Program-made: the position numbers and the translations under genes
Source: Neelides folsomi
Taxonomy: Eukaryota; Arthropoda; Collembola; Neelipleona; Neelidae
Length of the DNA stretch: 64,000 nt
NCBI GenBank assembly: GCA_034687125.1
Contig: JAQGBZ010000154.1
Coordinates: 62,001-126,000, forward strand
Direction: 5' to 3'
Part shown: piece by piece, positions 34,901 through 49,900 of the stretch
How the letters are laid out: every line of letters begins with the position of its first letter
Position numbering within the stretch: position 1 is the stretch's first letter
The notes under the pieces: model-generated
The model's input: only the letters and a program-made list of their open reading frames with translations
Told to the model about the DNA's origin: nothing
Databases searched by the model: none

Positions 34901-37900
34901 ACTTTATCTCTCCCGTCCCGTGAAGGAGCGAAACCCTCTTTATTCATTCATTCTTCCTTAAATCTCATACGCTCTATAATTACTCTCTCACCCCGAGAGT
35001 TCCCAAAGTGTAAAGATATAATTTTAATTTCACAAGAGTCGAATCAAGATTAACCCTGTTTTCATGCTTCAATATCCCGTTCAGCCCCGACCTCCCGGTC
35101 CCCTCTCGGAAGAAAGTAGGAGTGGAAGAAGGGCGAGCAAGCAGGAGAATGACAAAAAATTGTTCGCCAACTTTTGGATATTCACGTGAAAGAGAAGGAG
35201 GAAGCTGAAGGAGTCTTAATCGATTAACGCATAAAAAGGAAGGAGAAGACTCATCTTGTATAATTACCTTCATAAAGATAAGAAAGAAGTCTCCAGCCCA
35301 AGTTCCTATCCCTCCCCTCCTAGTCCAATATCCTTCATGGATATGAAGAGTGGATAGAAATGGGAGCAATATCCAGTAGTTAAATACTCCCTCAAATATA
35401 TATTCCCCATAATTGCGCGGCCCTTGAGTTCTTATAATCTCAATTCCCCACAACGCCGGCTACCTACTCTACTGGAAGAAAGAATGGATTGGCAATCAAA
35501 ATCATACGTATTACTTTCTGTCTGATTCGGCACTCTCCAAGTTGAATTATTATTTTTATTATTCTCCCGCCTCCATTCCGGCCAGCCTCATTGAAAATTA
35601 TGGGCATTCATTGTCCTCCATAATTATTTTCATATTCCCCACTCCGAGAACCCGAATTCCCGGCTTGTGCGGAACAATAACGGGGGGGGGGGACGGGAAA
35701 TTCCGAAATCTTATTTACATTGAGAATGGAGAGTAGATTATTTATTTCACTCAAATACTCCGTCTCGAGACCCATAATTCCATAAGTGCAAAATACACAA
35801 GACAAGAAATGGAGAGGAAGCTGATAAATTCTATTCAATGTTCAGAAAGGAAAACCAATCTATTGCTTCTCTATAACCTATGGGAATTCCTATCTCGCTT
35901 TATATCCTATTTATATTTCAACTTGTGCCGTCGCAAACCGAAAATACGTGGCATAAATCATAGATTTGAAACCATATATTTTATGAACAATCAACGTTGG
36001 CAGTTTTCTAACAAAGGAAACCACAAATATAAATTTGATCTTTAGTGTACTTCCTTTTACCTGTGACTAATTATTCTGAATTTAAGCAAACTATACCCAA
36101 TTTTACAATTGTAATCAAAGAATTGATTATTAAATGAAATTAACAATTTGCATTTCAATAGGATAGACCATCTTTATACATCTTATGTGCATCTCTTATA
36201 CCAAGATATGTAGGTATTATTCAACTACGATTCTTTTCCATCATTTCATTCAAATGGTGTTTCAAAGAAAATCTATTAATTGGAAAATACTTGTTAGGTT
36301 GTAATTAAAGTCTGGTGCAGAAGAAATTAATGAGTTCTCACGTAGAGAGTGTGAGTGAATCTCAATTGATTCAATTTCGAAGACCAGGGAAAGATGGACG
36401 GGAGTCAGAAATGTGAACGTGAGAAAAGATGAATTTGGGGGGAAGTGAGCGGAGTTCTAACTCACTCAGGAGCAAGGGAAGCATTTGTGCCCAAAACTTT
36501 TAATTAGATAGAATACTCCCAAGATTTATAGGAATAATGATAATGAAGGACTCCGTGGGCGATTTGCTATATGGGCAAATTTGCTCTTGTATCAACGATC
36601 TTTTCATTTTTTGGATATAATACATAGCAGATACATACTTAATATATCAGGTATATGTGGGATAGTTTTTATTGTTTCTTAATTCAATAAAAATAATTAC
36701 AATAGATTTCCGAGATTTGTTACAATTATTTATCGATTTTTTTCATCAATTCAAAGCACAATTATCATTTTGATTTGATTGGAGTTTATGGATTCCTGTG
36801 AATAATTATAATTTCAAGTCTTCATTGAAATGTAACAAAGGTGTCTGCCTTAAATGCTCAAATTGTCAACTGGGTCTCATGAGTGTCAAATTTGCTTATT
36901 GGCCCATGGGGAACATTGTGATTTCAGATATTGCCAACGAGAGAACATACATAAAAGAGAAATGATTGTTCCTTTACAAATAGCTTTATATGTATAGGTT
37001 CGTTTCACATGATAATCATTATTCTGTAATTGAGTTAGACTCCAAACGATTCTCAATAGTGAGACTGACTGAGTGAATCAACCCGTCTTTGGCTTTCTAA
37101 ATGAAATGCTCGTGGTCATGTTATGCTTATTCTCCCTTTGTGTTGGAGACTTGCCCGCATAGAGGGATTACAGCGATATATACCAACCACTCGACAGGTG
37201 AGGTGAACCAAATAAAATATCAAATCAAAAGCCTCTCGTTCCCTTAACCGACTCTAAACTTCACCAAACCACTTTGACACCAGGATTCGAATCCTTCGCA
37301 TAATTTGCATAACCCTCTAATCAAATCACAGTTCAACAAATATCATTTCAAAGCCACTCAATAACCCTTTACCTACTACATAGGTATAGTTATATACATA
37401 TTTTCATTTAACCAATACACTCATGAAAATATGCGATGTCATTCCATTATTTTTGGTTTTTGGTGATTAAAAAATAAGTTTTCTATAATGAATAATTTTT
37501 ATATATCAGAATTATTTATGAAACTAATATTTAATTACAATAATATTACTATATTAAATGTTAATTTTATATCGTAAACGGATGTGTAAAAATTTTATAT
37601 TTAGTTGTTGTTAATTAGAGAACAACTCAAAAAAAGAAATAAACACCATAGTGGATAAAATGATTGAGGTTAGTTGATAAAAAAGGATTGAGTCTCAAGT
37701 ACTTCAATGGTAGATCGTCTTGAGTAGATAAGTGAATGGGCTTTGTAAGGCCCATAACTTACCTTGAACCCTCCCCATAAAATCTACCTCTACGACTCAC
37801 TTTCTTTTCCTTTCTCCCATCGCCCCTCCTATTAAAACCCGGGTTGATCCGAAAGAAGAATGGATGAGTATGGGATCTTGAATGAGCTTTTATAAACATT

Positions 37901-40900
37901 CCCTTCTCCTTTATTAGAATAGAGTGAAGGGGAGAGACCGATTGGATTGAGTGATTGAGACAACCCACGATTTTTCAGTCTCCCTCGATCTTCACGAGAG
38001 ATATCTGATACCCGCGGGTTGAAGGAGCAAATCTCTTAACGGAGCAGAGCCAACCCTGGTTGATAAATGAGGACCCGATCCACCCTCAGACTCAGATGTC
38101 AAATAACCTATTAATTACCTCGCTGCCCACACATCCATTATTGTTACAACTCTCGAGTCTCACACTTCCACCAATTCACAACCAATCCTCTCAATTAGCA
38201 GATCCTTTTGATTCCGATCTTAAACGATCATTATCATTCATTACCCGAGGTAATAATTTTAAGAGGTGAACCAACAGGTGAAAGTTTCGAAAATCAAGAG
38301 TTCAGATCTACTTTTGAAAGTTTAATATACATAATATAATTAATTAATAATTTCAAAGTTGTATGATTTTATTTATTATAATCAAATATTTTAAGTTTTT
38401 AATAAATTATTTCATAGTGCGTCGAAATTATGCTTCCGAATATAAGGAAAGTTAATTTGTACGCACAAACATTCGAATGAAAAATTTATTTGAAAAACCT
38501 AGTTTTGTGTGTTAATATAAGAGTTAGAGAACCAAGTAGAGTAGAAATAGTATCCTTTCTTTTCCTACAACCTTCCGTAAACTTATACGCTCAAAAGATA
38601 ATAAAGAAAAGTTTGAGGTAGAGGCATATAAGAAATGCACCGTAGTTGTTGAAGTTTCTTATATTTGGAGAACGTGGTTAGTCGTAACAAGAACAACTTT
38701 TGAACTATACCTTGTAGCTAGCCCGATTATGGACAAAGTTACATAGTTTACAAGCATAACAACGAGGTGGTAAAGAGCGTGGAGGAAAAGTAGGTGAAAA
38801 GATTCAAAAAATCGGGACGACTCGTTTTATCATCATGTGATGAAAAGGTTTATCGAGGATCCCTTTCAAACATGGAAATAAGTGAGGTTGTATACGGAAT
38901 GAACCGAGAGAGCATTATAAATTTCCATTGTATAATCATAAAGCAACCGGGTTTGGAACTTTCTTTTCCTCCCAAACGCTTCCCTCCCCAACTCGCATTT
39001 AAATGGAAGAGGAAAAGTTTGCAAATTGAACAACGGAGCCTTTTGTGTGCATTTGGGAGTATTTGACATATAATATGAGTGAGTTCGGGTCCCTGGGTCT
39101 GATTCGAGTGTCAAGAATGAAATCAGGAGATGTGAAATAGGGATCAAGCTCACATGAGCAATAATAATAATATCTCAAAACTCGAGAGAGAAAGATGAAT
39201 TGGATTCTGATTGTACTCGAGAGCTGTTTGAGGAGCATTGAGGGGAATAAAGGGAGCTTGAGACTCTATACTCATTTACATTTCACACGACACTTCATTA
39301 TAATTATTATAATACAATTTTCCCTTCTCATCCCCTAGATTTTCCCTTGTTAGGATAATTTCCGAGTTTATCGATATTTTGACAAATCACAAAATGATAG
39401 CTTATTAAATTTCAAATTTTAAATCTCATGCATAAATCTTTCCAACGTATATTTTCCATTTTTCGTGATTCGTGTTATTTACATTTGCATTCTATTGCAT
39501 TCAAATTTAGCTAATTTTAAGGCTCAAATTCAAGGCCTTGGGATACGTTTAAAGTTAGTTCTATCTGTTAGACTGTAAAAGATGAGTCTTCAATATGCTT
39601 GCGTTTACGAATTTGAAAGGGGGAGGAATTTATATACCAATTCCCATCGTTAGTTCTCTGATCTGTGGGTGTTGAAGCACGAATTTTCTAAATAAGCCTT
39701 ATAAGAACCACAAATAGGAGGTTTCGGCTCATATGAATGTCTAAGCACGTTTTCACACAAAGTGACAGGATGGAAAAACACTTTTATATTTTATATTCAG
39801 TTTAGAATATCATTCCAAAATATTATTTCTCTCTGCTATAGATAAATCTAATAAAATCTAATACATTATAGAATTTAAATAATAATTATTTTAATTTTAA
39901 CTGGATTTCACGAAAATAATTAATAATTTGTAAATACATGTAAGAAAAGTATTTGTATGATTACTATTAAATTGCAATACTTGCCTAATTGTTAGTATGG
40001 TATACATCTGTTATGAATATGTATTGTATGATAAGATAAAATACAGGTTTTGGTAGTAAAATATATTAGATAAATATTATAAGGACGATAAGAGGCTTTT
40101 ACCCTTCTGGGATCCGCCATTCAAAATTAAGTGAGTAATTTACGGCGGTCGGGACTGGAGACGAAGATGGATTTATTTTTCTCCCTCAGACGTTTGAATT
40201 AGGGAGCGCGGCTTTGAGTTTGGAGAGTCGAGGGGGTGCGTCCGTAAATTAGCCCATATTCATTCATTTCCCTAATGAAATCAGTGAGGCTCTCTCTTTC
40301 TTCCCCCGCTTTCTTCTTGAAAAAAGAAGCGGTGGAGGGGCGAGGAAGGAATTGATTCCTCGAACGAGGGCCTGAATGTGTGAGTAGTGCGATTAGACCT
40401 CTTCTTCGCCCTTTGCATCCGAATGAGGCGGATGAAGAAGGATGAGTCTGCCGGGCCGGCCATCCTTCCTCTGTCCGCCTCCATTAGTCAACTTAATAGG
40501 GTCCTTTAATTTCCCCGAGTGGCCGGCCAGCCCATGAACCGTGATCAGGCGGATTATCACTCTCATCGCCGAGTGGGGGACAGTCCGTGTGGGACGAATG
40601 TGTGAAGGAAGCTCCCTTGGCTCGTAGGCCGTCTTGCGCTAAATTAACGGCCCCAATTACTAATTCTTCTCTCTCCTCCCCTACTTAGCTTCTTGTCCTC
40701 ACAAAGTGAAGAGCTTGCAAGGGTCGTACATACATTCCCAGAGATATATATTACACACTGCGTAAATCTGGGCGTACAAGATGAAAAACAAGAGATAACA
40801 TCCTCGCTCGGGTCTTTTATCTCTCTTGACCTTCGAGAGCGACTTAATTTTCCCCTCTTCATTTGTTCAGGAGGTCGGACGAATTAGAAATTCAAATGAG

Positions 40901-43900
40901 AATATGGAGAATTGGCTCAGAGGTTGTTGGGGGAAAGGTTGGCTCATTTCCCACACGGCCACATTGAGATAATTTGGTCGGGAAGATGGAGGGAATTAAG
41001 GACTCATTTTTAACCAGGTTCCCCGCATCCTCATTTCCCTCGGTCCTCGCGAGTCAATCTCGGGGGATGGGAGCGGTGAGAGAAAGACACTCCTTTTGCA
41101 TTACATTTCATTAGATGAGATTAGGAAAGGCAAATGAAAGCCACCACTCTCCATTGTCTTCCCCTGCCTTATTGAGTGAGAATTGTAATGCGAGGTAATC
41201 TGAAGCGACCGCTAGTTCTTTACTCGAAGAAATGATTCAGAATCGGAGACAGATTACGGCCCTGATTCACATGTACTTCCTTTCACAGCCGCCTTTTGTG
41301 AGGAGGCGGTGGGATGTGGAAGCCCCTTCCTCTTCGTGCCTTGGAAGAAATGAAAGCGGATGGCTAATTGAATGCATTTTGAGGATAGGCGATGGAAAGG
41401 CAAAGACGGTTTTCCTCTCGCCCATTCATCTACCCATTGACAAGTCTTTTAAGAGCCTACGTGTGAATTAAGGGAGCGGAGGAGGAAACGGCGTGGCTGA
41501 GTGGGAGCCAAATAATATAATCTTCCTTGGTCTGGGCTATAGCCGAGAATGAGAAAAGAGGAGTGAAGGAGGAAATGGGAAGAAAGAAGCGCGAGGGCGA
41601 GTCTTTCGGTTAAGAGAGAAATGTATTCCTTCAGTAAGATTTCCACTTAATTTACCCAGTCTCTCCAGCTCGAAGACTGGCTGCTAATGAGTTTGGGAAA
41701 TCTAACAGAAAAAGGAGCCATTCCCATACTTAAGCGCGAGATATGATTCTCCCTAAATCCCACTCGGAGGGCAAAAGCCCGTGGATCTAACCCTCCACCC
41801 CGAAACCCCAAATCCGAGCAGAGACATGACATGAAAACTGTCAGGGGCGAGTCGCCCTCTCCTTCGCCCCTCTCCCTCTTCTCGTGACCCTTCGCCCTCC
41901 CCGCGGTCCGATCGCATGCCCTGCAGGGTGTGTAAGTTCTGTGTAAGTTCATTGACAGCTTCGGCTCCCTCGTTGCTAATTGTTCACAATAAACCGATGG
42001 TCGGAGATTCCCGTAATGGAACAACTCGTAAGACGCGACAGATTGTGTTAAAGGTGGGCAGGCGGCTCATCTTCCCAAGATCTGATCCCAATATGAGACC
42101 CTTTTTATCTCTCATTGAACTCGTTTCTCATATGCTCATCTTATAGTAGGGAGTTGTAGGAGAGACATTACGAGAGAGGCAGGCCTAATCTCTTTCGCTA
42201 CAAAAATGATCGGTGCAGAAGGCATCCTCTCCGCTCTCATTTTACGAGTGAACAGGGTGGGGCTCATAAAAGTGTTCGCTCACTGTACCACCCGCCCAAG
42301 TGGCTCAATTAATATTTTTCATCGGTCGTCTCTTTCCAGCTATATTATTATTATATTGAGGAAGAAGAGAATCTACGAGTGGAAATAATTTCATTAAAAT
42401 TTAAATTAAAGTTTAATTAAAGGGCCCATGTATAGGTAAAATAGGCGGAGATGTTCGAGGGCGTCGAATGGGGAATGCATATAAAATATATTAATACTAT
42501 TCTTTCCTTCTATGGGAGAAATGCCCAAGACGGAGTGTTCTCATCCGAAAAGTTGAGATAGTGGGTTCCTCTGTTCGACGTGAGTGTTTCTGGTGGAGGC
42601 GGCCGCCTCTTCGCCCTGGTGTCAGACCTTATCTTCCAAAGTCATCTCATAATTACTGGGAACTATGCAGCGGAACTGGATTCTACTTTTCTCCGAATGC
42701 CCTGAAGTGAGGAATTCGGAACTTTCTTCTCCTCGTATTAATCGCATCATCGTGTATCAGTAATTTAGAAGGAGGTCCTTTGGAAAAAAACCCCGTGGAT
42801 GGAGATGAGAGAGAAGGGCTGATGAGGAAAAGGAGCCTCCCGCTTTTCATTAAACTTTTAAAAAGTCTCCGGGCCTTCCAAAGTTTAAAACGTGTCTAAT
42901 TTCTCTCTTTCTCAATGAGAGCGGGAGCAGATCCGACCGCAGAGGTTCCACACACATGGAAGCATAAAGGGAAGAGTGGGGGATTAGGCCGAGATTCCCG
43001 CAGTCTTACTACTTCTCTTGATTATACTTTAGTTAGGGCAAATTCCTTTTCCCTCCTCATTCATTTCTGAGTCGCTCATTTCTTTCTCCCCTCATCACGG
43101 CCTCTCATATAGAGCTCTCAATTATTTAAAAGTTTATTAAAGGCCTCTCTCCTGCCCGGATTACTCATGTAGATTGGACGGGGCTGGAGCGGGGAGAAGA
43201 GCCTTCAAAAAATTAACAAGTTCTCTTCCTAATGAACTCTATCGGATCCAGAAACCGCCACGTCAATCCTTCACACTTCCTTCTTTGGCCGGCCGTAGGG
43301 GTGGAGTCGTCAGAAGGATCATCATCACCCATCATCCCCAGCATCGGAAGAATTTCCAAGCTCAGAGAGCTCGGCCAGGAAAAACCATCGGGGAAGGCGA
43401 AGCTCTTAATTGAGATTCGAGGTTTTTTCACTGTTTTCGAGCCTACTCTAACTTCATTAACCCAACAATTTAATTTCGGAGAGAAAGTGCTCACGAGGAG
43501 GCTCATTTCTCCTCAGGCACTCCCCATTCCTATTCACTCCAGCACAATGAGATAAAGGGAGCTTCGCCTCAAACCCACCAAGAATTAATTGCCTCTACTT
43601 TGTTAACCTAACTACGTACACACAAGAGTAAATCCTTTTTTGCAATTCTTTGCTCCTCCACTTGGACGGATAAAGAAATAAATTTGAATGCTGTCTGTGA
43701 TCGAAAGAAATCGTCGACGAGATTGGGATTTGTTTTTCCAACAGCTTTCCGAGTTGGTCTCTGCAGAGAGATTCCTTATGTTTGAGGGCCGTAAGGAGAG
43801 TAAGAAGGTTATGCGGTTGAATAAAATTAAGGACGATAATGTAGCGAGAATATGGGCCCTGAGAGAGTATAATAAGGGAGAGCCGACGGGCGTGAAGAAG

Positions 43901-46900
43901 TGGCTTTTCTACTTAGCTCATTACACTTCCTCTTGTTATAAGAGGTCAAATGTCATCCTGATAAATCGGCCGACTCACTGGAGGAGAGCGGAACATATAA
44001 AATTCTTAATATTAATAACGACCGTCCTCAGACTCATTTTCCCTCTTCTGTCTTTAATTTCCACCCCCATCCCGAGGGGCGAGGGTTTGGGCTGAGGCTC
44101 ACTTGTCGCGTATTTTTAATTCCAATCTGTTGGGCTTAGAAGGAAAAAATTAAGTTCTCCGTAAAAGATTCGAGTCTCTGAAGCATAATCATGACACAAA
44201 ACGTTCATTATCTGCCCCTCCAAATTAGTCGCACACGAGAACTCACGACCCCCTTTATGCAGGCAAAGAGGATTCTTCGTTAGTTTAGCACAGCTCCCCT
44301 CTCTTTTTATAATTCCACTCAAATTAGATCGCTACCTTTAATTTCCCCATCAACCCTTCGACATTTCTCTTCGAAATAAAAAACTTTTTCTGCGTATCAC
44401 ATTTCTCGAGGAAAATCTCAATATTTCTTTGGACCGAACAAGGAAAAAAATAATCAGTAAATGATCTTCTAAGGTCTTGGAAGGATTCGAAATTCATTAC
44501 TTTCTACATTACTTGGAGAATATTTTGTTTCTTATTCTCCCTTTCATACCCTGATTGTTCATTTCCATTTTTTGATTAAGAACTCGAATTTCAAATGACG
44601 AACTTTAATTGATGTATCCTAAATACACGTATATTTAATTTATTCATCGTGAATTGAGGCCTTGGTCCTTTTATGTTTTTACATGCAATAAAATAGAAAA
44701 GTTTCTCCCGCATATTCTTCTTTGTTTATTCTTAATTGCATAAAGCCTTTCATGATTTTTTCGTCAAAAGTTTTTTTCAAATATTCAAACCGTTATAACG
44801 CTGGTATAAAAATACACATACTTTGTTCTCAGGCTCTTATCTTGAATAAAAAAACTTGGCAATTAAAATGATCAAACGTTCATTTTCACCATTTGATCAA
44901 ACATAAATAATTAAATAGTTTGCTAGAGATCTACTACTATAGAATATGTAGTAGTATATCGTGTAAATGAACATCTTCGAAGCTGGGATCTTAAACGGTT
45001 CATGAACCCCAATGTACTCATGAGAAAACCGATGAAGCAGAAGAGTAAGTAATTGTGAGAATTGGCAGAGGAAGAAATGAGAGATCAGTTCCAGACAGCG
45101 GAAGGTGACGTTGAGAAGAGATCTTCCTTAGTTTCATTCTTCGTAACACGTAACAAGCGTCCGTATCCATTATATAAATACATAACTCAAGCTCGGTCCG
45201 TATTAGGAAGGCTAATGTATAATATAGGGATCTGAAGAAGTTGAGTTTCTATCAGGAAAAGTTTTGGGCCCCGCCGCGTCGCCCGTGTCCTCAATCCTCA
45301 AACTGAAACTAATGGGAAACTTACATAAGGACCAGACATTCGTGTATAAAATAATACGGGAGATAGGAAGCAGAGGAGCATAAGCTCAACATACTCAACC
45401 GGGAGAAAAACTTTAGTGCCTTCAACTTTTGCATTAATTTTTTTCGATCCTCGTCCAAGGATCCGAACATGAAGAAGGGGAAGAGACGGAAAGACTCATC
45501 AGTTACCTTCCACTCTTCTCAAAGTTTGTCATTATCGAGTCTTTAATCTCGTATTAATATTTTAATGGGTAAAAAAGATGGGAAGGAGACGAATCTCTTT
45601 GGTGGAGCGGAGTTGAGACTCGAGGAATTAGTCTCCTCTAGGTGACTGCACGATGATAGATGAGTGAGAGCTTTCCCCCTCAGTCCTCATCCACTCACAT
45701 TCAGAGCCCTTATTAGATTTAAACTTCTTTCTTAATCATAATCATATTCATATACTAACAACCCGCCCTTCTTTATTACTTCACAACCGCAAACTTCCCT
45801 TAACTCACTCTCAAACTTTTCAAAATACGACGAGAGAGAGACATTGAAAAAGTTATGCTTAAACCACATGCTCTTATTCATCAATACATTGCACAACATC
45901 CTTTCCCTTTTTATGTACAACCTCATTTTACACTCATTTTATAATATTCAATTTTACCCGCATATTACAACTTCTAAGATTTTAACGATGACTTCTATAA
46001 TAAATACATTATTAATATTTATGTATGCTGGGACTGTATCTAGTTAGTAGGAAGCTGGATCAAGGTAAACCTTGACGGGAAATGAAGGAAAATTGGAGAA
46101 TGAGGGTTGTACGGTCGAAGGGTGAGAAGGTTAGACGTAATAGTTTATTTCGGGATTTTCTCATCTTTTTTCTTCTATTGTGTTCACTTGGATTGGGAGC
46201 AGTGAGCATTGAATTCGTATCGAGACAGGACGATAGGGTTTGAGCTTCTTAAGCCTCAGCTCAGCTAACTCGGCTCAGGGATGGCTCGAGGGAAGTCTAC
46301 TCAGGTCATTATAATCTATAGGAGCCTTCTGTACACACACCCTTGAGAACCTGGGCCCTATACCTTTGTAGTGTTAGATTGGAGAAGGCATAGTAATTGA
46401 TCCATCTAATCAATGGGTCACAATGGGGAAAGGAGAGAAGTGAACCGAGGATTTCCCTCCACGCCACGAACCGAATTCCAAGAAATGAGTCTCTCGAGTC
46501 CCGCAAATTCATCATATTTACCAATAGCGAGCCATGGGAAGAAAAGCAATGAGTCTACTTCTACTTCTTACTATCTGTATATATCGTAGTATGTAACAAT
46601 ATTAAGTATAAAATCATAGAAGAAATCCACATGGCATATGGAATATGAAGTATTCATAAAAACAATGAGGACAATTAGACTGAAAATGCATTCCGCATGG
46701 ATGGCTACAGAAAGTTGAATTTCATATGAGTGAATAAGGTACGTGTATAAGAGATAATGTTGCGTGGTGAGCCATTCCATTTTCCCTGTTTCGGAAATCG
46801 GAAGAGGACAGCCGGCTTATTCTCCTTTCAGAGCGATTGAGTTGCAAAAGTTCCGGAAAGGATGGATGGGTCGCTGAAAAAAGCTTATTTTATTGTTTTC

Positions 46901-49900
46901 CCCAACTTTCAACTTTCTCTCCTTTCCTGGAGGGTCCATAAAGGGCATCGCGGCAGAGTGAAGGAGGAGGCAGGAGAGGCCCATTACATTAAGCTACATT
47001 ATGTCCCCAGTCTCGGAGACAGACGAAGTCTACGTAAAATAAGTATGGGAATTTGAGTGGGAAGGAAGTTGGCCGAGAGAAGGGATCATTCGAATGGGCA
47101 AAAGACTTGACGTTCCGAGAGCCAAAAGGGGAATCTCTCAATATCGGCCCAATACAGACAAAGTGGATTGAGGATGATCCAAAAATTCACTTCCAATGCT
47201 CCCCTCCTCAATCCAGGGTATTTGGGTAAGGAATCAGTAGGAGAAATCGGCCAGAAAATTTTGAACACCTCAGAAGCCAGGTTCAATCTCTCGGTGGACG
47301 GATGACGTCTCTGGTGGGAAAGTGGCATCCGAAGTTTTCTCGACTCAATTGCTCCCATCTCGCCACTCAGCGTCTACTCACGACCCAAACTCATCCCCAT
47401 CAAATCGGTAAAGAGAAATAGGAGAACGGCCCTAGAACGAGGAAAACCCCTTTTATTCCTCTCTATAATTTATTTTCTCGTCTCATTGACTCACCCATTT
47501 TCCGACACACACGGCAAATTCCAAATTTATTTGGTGAGAGATGGAATCTCCTTCGCCTTTTATTATTCCCCTTTTCAAGGATTCTTACAATTTTCATAAT
47601 ATTCCCACAACAAGCGAGGGAGTTATTTATTCACGATCAATTTCCAAAATATCATTTCTCATAAAACAGATGTAATTGTAATAACCCATATATTTTATTC
47701 AGACACTCTCATGAAAAGGGTCATTTTAACTTCCATTGATTCCATCCCCTTTTGTTTCCCAACTTTCGTGTTTGACATAGGTTTTATCGAAATCTCTCTA
47801 GCAATACACCATCATTATCGTTTCTATACTTATCGTATCGAGGACCTTTTCTCATGAAGATAATTTCCTATGCCATCCATTTCTCATAAATTATCAATGA
47901 AAATCATCGTCATTCAAGATGTTAACATAATAATATTTACATTATAGTGTATCTTGATACACAGCATAAATTGTTTATACTGAACTGATATTATCGAGCT
48001 TGTCATACATATATTCCAAATTTTCTTTTATATAAATTAATTGTATTTAAGTGTATTTAAAGGTTGGCATTCGTGTGATCGGGGCAAAGGGTATAGTGTT
48101 TTGTTTGTCGTTCTCTGGTATAGTGTATAAGATAAGGAAGCTAGTGTTATAAAAAAAGAATAGAACGTTTAGGTTCCGTCCAAGGAAGTGTAAGTGATAC
48201 TCGTCTCGGATAGAAATTGTCCATGAGCTCATTGTTCCAGATATTGGGTGGTAAGATCGCATGTTAGGGAAGCATAGAATTACCTCCGCGGTTCCTCACT
48301 CTTCCCCACGCTCTCCGTGAATGAGGGAGAAAAAATTAGGAGGTGGACGAAATTTGTAGGACTCATCGTCCCTCGCGTGTCTCCATTTACCGGGAAGGCC
48401 CCAGCTCTCGAAATTACACGGCTCAAAACCTGTAATTCCCCAAACCACCCAAGTTCTCTCCGGGGGTGGTGAGACGGGGGGGACCTGCTGGACCCAAACA
48501 TCCAATTTGTAATCCGCCATAGGAAGAGATTTCTCAAATCTCGGTCCATTTTTCCTTCCAAGAGTAATTAAGGGATCGGCTTAATTGGGAAATGCGGAGG
48601 AGTTGGGAGTGTCCACAGGCACGTCCGTTCTCTCCATCGTTCTTCGAATTGTATAGGGTCTGTGAGCGGAATTGGAATGGATCGGTCGTCCTCCTAATCG
48701 GAGGGAGAATAAAGGCTCGCCAATGAGGCCGCGGAAAAATGCTCCTAGAACATGAAATACTCATAAAACGGGCACTCTGGGATGGAAAAATTAAGTCGCA
48801 CGAAGGCAGTGAGTGGTACGGGATAGCCCGTACCTTAAAGATAAATTAAGACACGTTCACCCCAACTACTCCACATTAACCATCGGGCATCCCTCTGCTC
48901 CAATTGACTCTGACTCCCACTTACCCCGCACACACACATCCACACACATGGTGTGGTTTCCTCAATTTCCCCTTGTTTTAGGGCCACTTCCGTCCCACCG
49001 CAATCACTCGACATTTTCTCAGGTCGAAGTCGGGGGGAGCAGAGTCGTATTTACGGACGTGTGGATGCCAGCGGCAGGAGGGAAATCAAGCAATTCTCTC
49101 ATCACCGCCCTGCCCTCGCCAGATCAATGCCCGAAATTATTTCATGCACCGGTACGGATTCTCCCTGCATTCCGCCCTCGAGATGGGAATAATAGGAGAG
49201 AGAAACTTTCTCCGCCACTCATTCTTCATTCCTTTCCGCCCGCCCTCAGACCCTCAACTTCTTCATGTAGAGGTGAAAAGGGAAAGTTTGAAATGAGAGT
49301 TGGAAAGTTATATGTACATCTCCATAGCTCAATGGGCGGCTATGGTTAAATGTATGCGGTCCCCTCAGAATCTTTGCATTCGGATCGGATGCAAAGAGGT
49401 TTTTTGCCGAGCCGGGCAGAAAATTTGAATTGGAATAAGGAATCATTGGATCCGTCCGGGTTGTTTTCCTGTGGGACTCGCCGTCCACTCAACAAGCCTC
49501 CGTCCCCTCTCAGGAAGGAGCGGAAAAGGTCATCCGAAGAGACCCCGACATGGATTCGATGGTCAGGGAAACAACTCTTTCAATGCAAATATTGCCACTT
49601 CGAATCTCTCCTCATGTCCCTCAGCTCTTAGAGAACTACTTTCCCAACCCGCAATGGGGAGAAAAGAAGAAGAAACTTTTGAGTCCCTTCATTGTCCACC
49701 AAAGATCGGACTCAGCAAGCCGGGGTCCAGAGAATGGAATCAAAGCCTTTACACTCCCATTCGACGTCCTCCGTTCCGAGTTATGATTTCCTGAAACTTG
49801 CTCAAACCACCCCCCTTCACTGCCCTTCTCCCGTAAATCTATCCCAATCTCTCCGCGCTCTGTCCATTCAAGGATTATAATGTTAACAAGTTTCCGAATT

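Noticed and set aside
34980-35453. Reading frame of 157 codons on the minus strand
   Set aside because: No family resemblance and no promoter or splice context; treated as chance.
37283-37294. GGATTCGAATCC, resembling a tRNA T-arm
   Set aside because: Neither strand gives a matching acceptor stem or D and anticodon arms at the right spacing; it is simply a palindrome.
43688-44095. Reading frame of 135 codons on the plus strand with a charged first half
   Set aside because: Considered as a small gene, but there is no recognisable domain and the C-terminal half is ordinary tract sequence; insufficient support.
48813-49349. Reading frame of 178 codons on the plus strand
   Set aside because: Low-complexity Pro/Ser/His content from pyrimidine tracts, no domain, and overlapping frames of comparable length.
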